NCBI GenBank assembly: GCA_902796375.1
Contig: CADBOW010000084.1
Location: forward strand, 1-12,603
DNA length: 12,603 nucleotides
Direction: 5' to 3'
DNA from: an uncultured Lachnospiraceae bacterium
GTDB taxonomy: Bacteria > Bacillota > Clostridia > Lachnospirales > Lachnospiraceae
Shown here: in pieces, positions 7,140 to 12,603 of the stretch
Numbering within the stretch: the first letter of the stretch is position 1
Layout of the letters: each line of letters begins with the position of its first letter
Made by a program: the position numbers and the translations under genes
Notes under the pieces: model-generated
The model's database searches: none
Seen by the model: the letters and a program-made list of their open reading frames with translations, nothing else
Told to the model about the DNA's origin: nothing

Positions 7140-9771
7140 CAGGCTAAAAACACGTTTTTCCATTTTTATTGCATGCATACTGCTTTCGCTGATCATCCTC
7201 GGCGAAAGCTTTATTTCCCATGCAGAAAGCGGAAAGTGGTGTCATGACAAAGTCGGATACTGGTATTCCTATTCGGATGGAAGCTACGCGAAATCGGAAT
7301 GGAAGAAGATCGATGGCAGCAGGTACTATTTCAACAGCAGAGGCTACATGGTGACCGGCTGGAAGACCGTCGGTGGGAACCGGTATTATTTCGCAAAAAG
7401 CGGAGAGATGCAGATCGGCTGGAAGACCATCAACGGGAAACGGTATTATTTCGCTGAGAACGGAGTGATGCAGACCGGCTGGAGTTCCATCGGCGCAAAC
7501 CGGTATTATTTCACAAAAAGCGGAGTGATGCAGATCGGTTGGAAAAGCATCGACGGGAAATGGTATTACTTCGCTAAAAGCGGAGTGATGCAGACCGGCT
7601 GGAAGGTGATCTCCGGCAGGAAGTATTATTTAAATTCCAGCGGTCATCTGCTGACGGGTTGGAATGCCATCGGCGGAAAATGGTATTATTTCTCAAAAAC
7701 CGGAGTGATGCAGACCGGCTGGAAGACCATCGACGGCCATCGCTTTTACCTGAATGAGAAGGGGATCATGCAGAAGGGCTGGAAGGTGATCTCCGGGAAA
7801 AAGTATTATCTGAATGATAAGGGACATATGCTGACGGGCTGGAATGCCGTGGGCGGAAAATGGTATTATTTTTCAAAAACCGGAGTGATGCAGACCGGCT
7901 GGAAGACCATCAACGGTCAGAGATTCTATCTGGGTGAGAAGGGGATCATGCAGAAGGGCTGGCAGGTGATCTCCGGGAAAAGGTACTATTTTAATACAGA
8001 CGGAACACTGGCCACCGGCTGGACTGTGATCTCAAGAAACAAATATTACTTCAATGAGAAGGGAATCCCGAAGACCGGGCTGGTGAAGATCTCGGAGAAG
8101 AAATATTATTTCAACGCCGGCGGAGTGATGCAGATCGGCTGGCGGACCATCAATGGGAAGAAGCTGTTCTTCGATGCTGACGGTGTGATGCAGACGGGCT
8201 GGAAGACTATCGGAGATCAGAAATATTATTTCAATGCCAACGGAGTGATGCAGACCGGCTGGCAGACCATCAATGGTCAGAAGTGCTACATCAATGAAGA
8301 GGGTGTGGTACAGACGGGCTGGCAGACCATAAGCGGTCAGAAGCACTATTTCAGCGCCAACGGATTTATGCTGACGGGCTGGCAGATGATCAAGGGGAAG
8401 AAATACTATTTTAATGCCAAAGGGGAAATGCAGACCGGCTGGCAGACCTTAAGCGGGAAGAAGTTTTATTTCAATCCGGATGGATCCATGCAGCTGGGCT
8501 GGAAGACACTGGACAGCCAGTCCTATTACTTTGACACAAACGGAGTCCTGCATACAGGATGGCTGAAGCTGGATGGCAAGGCTTATTATCTGGATGGTGC
8601 AGGCGTCATGGCGACGAGCTGGCTGGAGCTGAACGGGAACTATTACTATCTGAGCAAAGGCGGAGTGATGCAGACCGGCTGGGTCACTCTGAATAAGAAA
8701 CGCTACTATTTCAACGACAAAGGAGTGATGCAGACCGGCTGGATCACCCTGGATGGCCTGAAGTACCACCTGGATGCGGACGGAGCTCTGTCAACCGATT
8801 GTATGGTCGGGAGGGATTACGTGAATGAGCAGGGGGTTTTATCCCTCACCATTCAGGAAACGGAGTATGATCTTAAGGAGTATTTCTGGCCGCAGATCGG
8901 CAGAACGATCGATGCCCTGAATCAGCAGGACAGCAGTGAGTGGACCTCCTTTATCCTTCTTACGGATACCCATGGGACGCTGAATTCGGGAAATTCACAG
9001 GAGATCATCCGTTATCTGCTGGAGAATACCACCGGGCTGAAATGCTTTCTGCTGGGAGATTTTTCCAAGGAAAACTACGTTGACGGGGGCAAGCAGTTCA
9101 AGGCGTATGCCGATGAATTGCTTCCCTGCGAAAGTCAGATCTATACGACCATCGGAAATCATGAACGGATTGAAAGAGAGATATACAACAGAGAAGACGT
9201 CCATCTCGTCTATGATTATTTTCTGAGTAAAAAAACCGGATTAAAGGGAAATCCGGAGGACTATTATTACTATATGGATGACCCGGCGCGAAAGCTTCGT
9301 TATCTGGTGATCAACACTTCAAACGATGCGACGAATCCGGCCCTGATCTCGGATGAGGAATACGAATGGCTCCGGGATGAGGGACTTGTGCTTCCGGATC
9401 TGGACTGGAGCGTGGTGATCCTGGGGCACGAGGATATCGATTCCACACAGATCCTTCCACACACCTCCGAACATGCGGATTCACTGTCAGAGCTGATCGC
9501 CGCCTGTAACGGACAGGTGGTGGGATATTTCTGCGGCCATGAGCATCGGGATCAGCAGAGTCTGGTCGGCGGAAGATTCTATCAGACCATTCTCCTCAGT
9601 GACGGGGTCATGAGCTATCAAACCACCAGAGAACGGGGAACCGTTACGGAACAGGCCGTTACCGTGGTCAGTGTGAATACGGAAACCGGCCAGGTGGTAT
9701 TCCACCGTGTGGGAGCAGACTATAAGAAAAAGATCAAAGATTATAATTATTTCACCTGTACAACCGGTTGA
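7129..9771 (+). CDS. Secreted wall-binding-repeat protein with calcineurin-like phosphoesterase domain
   Basis: 880 residues from the ATG at 7129. A basic n-region and hydrophobic core (1-29) with a likely cleavage after SHA (32) form a signal peptide. Residues 45-564 are 26 tandem 20-residue units of the CW_binding_1 (choline/glucan-binding) type, consensus near GWKTINGKKYYFNxxGVMQT. A linker leads to a metallophosphoesterase at about 600-870, with DTH (613-615), GD (Asp644), GNHE (676-679), LGHE (His767) and GHEH (803-806), the complete set of metal ligands. The enzyme would be held on the cell wall or surface polymers and hydrolyse an extracellular phosphoester such as a nucleotide, teichoic acid or phosphocholine group; the substrate cannot be told. 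The frame is open upstream to 7006, but that part overlaps luxS and lacks a signal peptide. GGAAGAG about 6 nt before 7129 supports this start. The 11-nt overlap with luxS implies joint expression. The gene converges on the histidine kinase gene, 27 nt away. Confidence 0.9.
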   Translation: MIRNRLKTRFSIFIACILLSLIILGESFISHAESGKWCHDKVGYWYSYSDGSYAKSEWKKIDGSRYYFNSRGYMVTGWKTVGGNRYYFAKSGEMQIGWKTINGKRYYFAENGVMQTGWSSIGANRYYFTKSGVMQIGWKSIDGKWYYFAKSGVMQTGWKVISGRKYYLNSSGHLLTGWNAIGGKWYYFSKTGVMQTGWKTIDGHRFYLNEKGIMQKGWKVISGKKYYLNDKGHMLTGWNAVGGKWYYFSKTGVMQTGWKTINGQRFYLGEKGIMQKGWQVISGKRYYFNTDGTLATGWTVISRNKYYFNEKGIPKTGLVKISEKKYYFNAGGVMQIGWRTINGKKLFFDADGVMQTGWKTIGDQKYYFNANGVMQTGWQTINGQKCYINEEGVVQTGWQTISGQKHYFSANGFMLTGWQMIKGKKYYFNAKGEMQTGWQTLSGKKFYFNPDGSMQLGWKTLDSQSYYFDTNGVLHTGWLKLDGKAYYLDGAGVMATSWLELNGNYYYLSKGGVMQTGWVTLNKKRYYFNDKGVMQTGWITLDGLKYHLDADGALSTDCMVGRDYVNEQGVLSLTIQETEYDLKEYFWPQIGRTIDALNQQDSSEWTSFILLTDTHGTLNSGNSQEIIRYLLENTTGLKCFLLGDFSKENYVDGGKQFKAYADELLPCESQIYTTIGNHERIEREIYNREDVHLVYDYFLSKKTGLKGNPEDYYYYMDDPARKLRYLVINTSNDATNPALISDEEYEWLRDEGLVLPDLDWSVVILGHEDIDSTQILPHTSEHADSLSELIAACNGQVVGYFCGHEHRDQQSLVGGRFYQTILLSDGVMSYQTTRERGTVTEQAVTVVSVNTETGQVVFHRVGADYKKKIKDYNYFTCTTG
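7261..8820 (+). repeat. 26 tandem 60-bp units encoding wall-binding repeats
   Basis: The array keeps a strict 60-nt period over 1560 bp with no indel. Near-identical cores such as GGAGTGATGCAGACCGGCTGG recur in many units. The outermost units are the most diverged. The unit near 8041-8100 has lost the usual Trp after TG (it reads KTGLVKI). Each unit gives one 20-residue beta-hairpin of the choline/glucan-binding kind. Confidence 0.92.
7621..7980 (+). repeat. Tandem duplication of a 180-bp (three-unit) block
   Basis: Positions 7621-7800 and 7801-7980 match at about 157 of 180 positions (hand count) and share the same order of three distinct units (LTGWNA, MQTGWKT, MQKGW). This points to a recent three-unit duplication within the array. 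Confidence 0.8.
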
Positions 9772-9787
9772 TCCCATGATACTTTAC

Positions 9788-9825
9788 GCAGAGCAGGGTT
9801 AGATCATACTCTGATCCTGTTCTGC
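9788..9825. terminator. Possible bidirectional terminator hairpin between convergent genes
   Basis: GCAGAGCAGG (9788-9797) pairs with CCTGTTCTGC (9816-9825) with one G-T pair, across an 18-nt loop. It overlaps the stop of the leftward kinase gene and follows the phosphoesterase stop by 16 nt. Neither side has a T-run, so the terminator role is weak. Confidence 0.35.
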
Positions 9826-11148
9826 TGAAAGCGGGATCATGATGTCCGAGTAGAACTCTTTTCCTTCGTGATGGGAATGAACGATTCCGTTATGAAGCTC
9901 TGCCAGTGCAGTGATGGACTGAAGACCGATCCCGCTGCTTTTCTTCCGGGTGGACAGGTACCGGCCATTGCTCTGACGCGGCATTCCATTAAAGGAATTC
10001 ACAGCTGCGATATAGAGCGTTTTTTTCTTTTCCACATGCATGGTCAGATTGATATATCGGTCTTCCTCCTCCTGCTCGGAAGCTGCACGAACTGCATTTT
10101 CCAGGATGTTCCCGATCATGTTGCAGAATTCCGTATTGCTGAGAGGCGTCACTTCGGCGGGCGGAAGCTCGATCCGATATTCGATCCTGATCTGATGGGA
10201 AAGAGCCTCCGTACGATAGAAGTTCAGTACCGCATTCAATGCATTGTTTTTACAGAAATTAATGATCTCATTCTCCGGAATGGAACCTGCATACTCGTTG
10301 AGATAGCGGTTAAGTTCATCCAGATCACCTTCCTCCGCCAAAAGCTGGATCGTCCGGATGGTGTGTTTGAAATCATGCCGGATCCGGGCATTTTCTTCCA
10401 TGTATTTTTGCTGTTTTATGTAGGCATGCTCCTGCATTTCCAGAAGGTTGGCCCTTACTCTGAGATCCGACAGGGAGAGCAGGCTCTTGACGATATGATA
10501 GAAGAGGGTTCCCAGCAGAAGCTCCAGGGCGAAGATCGTGAACTGGAGAAGCAGGAAAACCTTGAATACATTATTTACATGGAGAGTTTCATATTTCATC
10601 GGAGCCATATAGAGATTGACGATCAGGAACAGACCGGACACCGGAAGGGTGGTCCACCAGATTCCGCTTTCCTGCATATGATCGATCAGAAAGCTGGCGT
10701 ATTTGCTGAGAAGATGAAACAGGAGAATCGTGACAACGATGCTGAAGGTGGTATTGTAAATATCAAAGATCAGACACGGAGTTGTTGCTCCGCCCTCCGG
10801 ATGGTAGATGGCATCCACTGCATAGGACAGGTTGGAAACAACGGAAATGATCACGCAGACGAAGAGGAATACCGCCAGAGTCTGCGCGGAGTTTGCGGTA
10901 ATGCTGCGCCGGAAGACCAGAAAATGGACGGCCAGTACGGACAGCAGGACCATGCTGGGATGGATATCAAAGAAGCAGTCAATGATCGCACCCACAGGAA
11001 GTGTGATCCCGGTCACGAGAACCAGCCGAAGGATGATCTTTCTGCGATCATATTTCAGCTGGTTTTTCATAGGCGCAAAGCATAGAATATCGGCGGAAAC
11101 CACGGATAGAAGAGATAGAATTATGAGAAGATAACCTCGGATATCCAT
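9799..11148 (-). CDS. AgrC-like sensor histidine kinase (GHKL ATPase, HPK10 class)
   Basis: 449 residues. The N-terminal half is strongly hydrophobic, with about six membrane helices (near 5-25, 38-58, 65-80, 88-112, 128-150 and 165-220), followed by a coiled linker. The H-box is RHDFKH with His258 as the likely phosphorylated residue. The N-box is NILENAVRA (347-355) and the G-box SSGIGL (404-409). This layout is that of AgrC/ComD/VirS kinases, which usually detect secreted peptides and phosphorylate LytTR regulators. The start is supported by GAGG about 9 nt upstream of the ATG at 11148. It lies 11 nt downstream of the regulator gene and is surely co-transcribed. No AgrB processing protease or AgrD-like peptide is visible in the window, so the ligand is unknown. 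Confidence 0.92.
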   Translation of the reverse strand: MDIRGYLLIILSLLSVVSADILCFAPMKNQLKYDRRKIILRLVLVTGITLPVGAIIDCFFDIHPSMVLLSVLAVHFLVFRRSITANSAQTLAVFLFVCVIISVVSNLSYAVDAIYHPEGGATTPCLIFDIYNTTFSIVVTILLFHLLSKYASFLIDHMQESGIWWTTLPVSGLFLIVNLYMAPMKYETLHVNNVFKVFLLLQFTIFALELLLGTLFYHIVKSLLSLSDLRVRANLLEMQEHAYIKQQKYMEENARIRHDFKHTIRTIQLLAEEGDLDELNRYLNEYAGSIPENEIINFCKNNALNAVLNFYRTEALSHQIRIEYRIELPPAEVTPLSNTEFCNMIGNILENAVRAASEQEEEDRYINLTMHVEKKKTLYIAAVNSFNGMPRQSNGRYLSTRKKSSGIGLQSITALAELHNGIVHSHHEGKEFYSDIMIPLSAEQDQSMI

Positions 11149-11159
11149 AGGGATTTACC

Positions 11160-11891
11160 TCACTGCGTCATCTTTTTTCTGAGCTTGGAAAAAATATAGT
11201 TTCGATAGGTCTGTTCCAGCGCCTTGCGCTTCTTTACATTATACGGAAGATAGATCGTTTCATTGATGATGCAGACTCCGTTGCCGAAATCCGAGACATA
11301 ATCCATATTTACCATCGTACCCCGGTTGATCAGAAGAAAACGACCATCCGTCTGAAGCAGCTTCTCCGCTTCGCTGAAGGTCATTCGGGTGGTATGTTCA
11401 TTCATGTCCTTATCGGTGATATGCAGATAGTGTCCGTTGGAGCGGACGCCCACGATGTCATGGAAGCGGATACGGCATTCACATTTCTTATCCATAAATA
11501 CAAAGCATTGTCCATCCTTGGTGATCTGATGGGTAATGTCATCCATCAGCCGGAAGATACGGTCGGAATCCGCCGGCTTGATCACATAGTCAAAGACATG
11601 CAGGGAGAAGGCGGCAGGCATATGGTCTGTGCTGCTGGTCAGAAATATGATCAGCGCATCCGGATCGATGCTCCGGACCTGTCTTGCTATATCGACTCCG
11701 TTCACATCATTCACAAAGATATCCATAAATACGGTTGTATACTTATATGGCGAATATGCGGCCAGAAAGGACCTGGAATCCTGAAAATGCTCGATGTTTA
11801 TATCGGATAAATGGAGTGAAGCATAGTTTCGCAGGATGGAGTCCAGCTGTTCTGCGTCTTTCATATCATCATCTACTATGGCGATGTTCAT
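11160..11891 (-). CDS. LytTR-family response regulator (AgrA/LytR type)
   Basis: 243 residues. The receiver domain (about 1-122) has the acidic pocket DDD (7-9), phospho-acceptor Asp57 in VFMDIF, Thr85 in FLTSS and Lys105 in DYVIKP. A LytTR DNA-binding domain follows (about 135-240), with FLLINRGTMVNMDYV (185-199) as a typical stretch. The start at 11891 is set by AGGAGA 5 nt upstream; a GTG at 11912 would add seven residues but has no such site. It should be phosphorylated by the adjacent AgrC-like kinase and then bind paired direct repeats in promoters. The repeats in its own upstream region (12004-12053) suggest autoregulation. Confidence 0.94.
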   Translation of the reverse strand: MNIAIVDDDMKDAEQLDSILRNYASLHLSDINIEHFQDSRSFLAAYSPYKYTTVFMDIFVNDVNGVDIARQVRSIDPDALIIFLTSSTDHMPAAFSLHVFDYVIKPADSDRIFRLMDDITHQITKDGQCFVFMDKKCECRIRFHDIVGVRSNGHYLHITDKDMNEHTTRMTFSEAEKLLQTDGRFLLINRGTMVNMDYVSDFGNGVCIINETIYLPYNVKKRKALEQTYRNYIFSKLRKKMTQ

Positions 11892-11896
11892 AGGAA

Positions 11897-11902
11897 TCTC
11901 CT
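11897..11902 (-). promoter_or_regulatory. Ribosome binding site fixing the regulator start at 11891
   Basis: On the minus strand AGGAGA lies 5 nt before the ATG at 11891. It falls inside the coding region implied by the alternative GTG at 11912, which argues against that longer start. Confidence 0.75.
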
Positions 11903-11968
11903 GTTCTTTCACTGTCTCAGGCTGTCCTGCCTGTGCACGGGAAGGATGCCGTCAATGTATACGGAAAG

Positions 11969-11984
11969 AGTATACTATAATATA
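11969..11984 (-). promoter_or_regulatory. AT-rich -10 region for the regulator/kinase operon
   Basis: On the minus strand overlapping -10-like hexamers TATATT, TATAGT and TATACT occur, about 75-90 nt before the regulator start. None has a good -35 at 16-18 nt, and the direct repeats lie just upstream of where a -35 would be. This pattern fits an activator-dependent promoter; which hexamer is used cannot be decided. Confidence 0.45.
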
Positions 11985-12003
11985 GAAGAATCTGCAGACT
12001 CCT

Positions 12004-12053
12004 TTCGTGACAAAATGGCACCGTTCGTGCCAAAGTAGCTTTTTGTGCCAAAA
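12004..12053. promoter_or_regulatory. Three 12-bp direct repeats, candidate LytTR operator
   Basis: TTCGTGACAAAA (12004-12015), TTCGTGCCAAAG (12024-12035) and TTTGTGCCAAAA (12042-12053) share the core TTYGTGMCAAA with periods of 20 and 18 bp, close to two helical turns. LytTR regulators such as AgrA bind pairs of short direct repeats at about this spacing, usually just upstream of a weak -35. TGGCAC (12016-12021) and GTGCCA (12027-12032) also form a perfect 6-bp inverted repeat with a 5-nt loop. The array sits between divergent genes, beside the regulator gene itself. Confidence 0.55.
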
Positions 12054-12076
12054 AAATGCCACACATGGAAAATCTA

Positions 12077-12104
12077 TTGCATTTTGCTGTTATTTATATA
12101 AAAT
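12077..12104 (+). promoter_or_regulatory. Probable promoter of the 105-residue gene (TTGCAT-16-TAAAAT)
   Basis: TTGCAT (12077-12082) is separated by 16 nt from TAAAAT (12099-12104) in very AT-rich DNA. Transcription would start near 12111, leaving a leader of about 44 nt. Other overlapping AT hexamers could also serve as the -10. Confidence 0.45.
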
Positions 12105-12114
12105 TAGCAACTGA

Positions 12115-12133
12115 AAAACGCAGGCGGCGTTTT
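12115..12133 (+). other. Perfect stem-loop in the leader of the 105-residue gene
   Basis: AAAACGC (12115-12121) pairs with GCGTTTT (12127-12133) across AGGCG. It would start a few nucleotides after the predicted transcription start and end 21 nt before the ATG, just ahead of the GGGGG ribosome binding site. It may affect message stability or translation; the T-run is too short for a terminator. Confidence 0.4.
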
Positions 12134-12154
12134 ATCAAAGGGGGAAATGTTGAA

Positions 12155-12472
12155 ATGGCATTGGGCTTTAAGGTAAGAAAGCTTGTTACAGCCCGGGAGT
12201 ATACAATCGAAGAACTCTATGAGGCAATCAAGGATAAGCAGTTTACAGCAGGGCAGCCGGAGCTTGCAAAGCAGGGTATGACGATGATCATTGCATTTCC
12301 ACCATCAGACAGAAATAATCAGGTCTGGATATCCCCCGGGCAGATGAAGAAGGCACCGTACAGCAAATTTACCGTCACCAGGAACGGAGCTGCCGGAGCC
12401 GGAGAAAGATCCCGGACGGAAGAGGAGCTTGTGGTCATTACCTGCGAAGAGCTTCAGAGACTTGGATTGTAG
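12155..12472 (+). CDS. Conserved-looking small cytoplasmic protein of unknown function
   Basis: 105 residues, not recognised. It has no signal peptide or membrane helix. The N-terminus (MALGFKVRKLVTAREYTIEELYEAI split over residues 1-25) is basic then helical, the middle (MTMIIAFPPSDRNNQVWISPG) looks like beta strands, and the C-terminus ends in a helix-like EELQRLGL. The start at 12155 follows a GGGGG site 10 nt upstream. An in-frame ATG at 12056 would add 33 residues across the promoter and leader hairpin and is disfavoured. It is transcribed divergently from the two-component operon, next to the candidate operator, so the regulator may control it. The secreted-protein gene follows after 57 nt and may share its message. 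Confidence 0.7.
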   Translation: MALGFKVRKLVTAREYTIEELYEAIKDKQFTAGQPELAKQGMTMIIAFPPSDRNNQVWISPGQMKKAPYSKFTVTRNGAAGAGERSRTEEELVVITCEELQRLGL

Positions 12473-12529
12473 TCTGTATTAATCTGTTCATCATTTTTTG
12501 GGTGATAAATATAAAAATGGAGGTAAAGG

Positions 12530-12603
12530 ATGATGAAGAAAGTAACTAAGAAACTGGTCCTTGTACTTGTGGCCGCAATGTTGATGGGACTGTGTCTCGT
12601 GGG
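12530..12603 (+). CDS. Start of a secreted or surface protein, cut by the window edge
   Basis: GGAGG (12519-12523) lies 6 nt before an ATG at 12530 and 9 nt before the adjacent ATG at 12533. The visible residues MMKKVTKKLVLVLVAAMLMGLCLV form a classic signal peptide: a lysine-rich start and a hydrophobic core. The lone Cys is not in a standard lipobox (MGLC lacks a small residue at -1), so a plain Sec signal or an anchor is likelier than a lipoprotein. The function cannot be told from 24 residues. Confidence 0.75.
   Translation, partial: MMKKVTKKLVLVLVAAMLMGLCLV

Noticed and set aside
8032..8769. Antisense open frames with repeated motifs within the wall-repeat array
   Set aside because: They are mirror frames of the 60-bp repeats; the periodicity comes from the real plus-strand protein.
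9868..11085. Plus-strand open frame (405 codons) opposite the histidine kinase
   Set aside because: The minus strand encodes all H-, N- and G-box motifs and the membrane helices; the opposite frame has no recognisable domain.
12487..12515. Possible promoter (TTCATC-17-TATAAA) before the last gene
   Set aside because: The -35 is poor and transcription would start within the ribosome binding site, so read-through from the 105-residue gene is likelier.

Overview
The window looks like a stretch of a Firmicutes (class Clostridia) chromosome, most likely Lachnospiraceae or a close relative. The grounds are balanced to moderately high GC, AGGAGG-type ribosome binding sites, sigma-A-like promoters, a LuxS, an AgrC/AgrA-like two-component pair, choline/glucan-binding-type wall repeats and SpoIIE-type phosphatases. 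The genus cannot be read from the sequence. No rRNA, tRNA, CRISPR array, transposase or phage gene was seen.

Layout. Positions 1-189 hold the end of an M15-type cell-wall peptidase gene. A near-consensus promoter at 201-229 follows and starts a rightward run of signalling genes: a tyrosine-phosphatase-like protein (290-1105), a fusion of a SpoT/MESH1-like HD hydrolase to an aminoglycoside-phosphotransferase-fold kinase (1163-2641), a membrane-bound sensor with HAMP and a SpoIIE/PP2C phosphatase domain (2702-4531), a small acidic protein of unknown function (4588-4842), and an alpha/beta hydrolase (S33 type) fused to a polytopic membrane domain (4886-6442). A second unit starts at an extended -10 promoter (6560-6568): luxS (6615-7139), overlapped by 11 nt by a gene for a secreted 880-residue protein. 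That protein carries 26 wall-binding repeats of exactly 20 residues followed by a calcineurin-like metallophosphoesterase (7129-9771).

The leftward genes 11891-9799 encode a LytTR response regulator and an AgrC-like GHKL histidine kinase, 11 nt apart; they converge on the phosphoesterase gene. The divergent region 11892-12154 holds three 12-bp direct repeats spaced by about two helical turns, a plausible LytTR operator, and promoter-like sequences facing both ways. Rightward from there lie a 105-residue protein of unknown function (12155-12472) and the start of a gene for a secreted protein (12530 to the window end).

How they may work together (inference). The first cluster combines a kinase, a Ser/Thr phosphatase fed by an extracellular sensor, a tyrosine-phosphatase-like enzyme and a possible (p)ppGpp hydrolase. 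It reads as a phospho-signalling module that senses the outside and may touch the stringent response; it is the best candidate here for an undescribed system. The second block couples AI-2 production (LuxS) to a wall-attached phosphoesterase next to a quorum-sensing-type two-component system, although no AgrB or AgrD partner is visible in the window.
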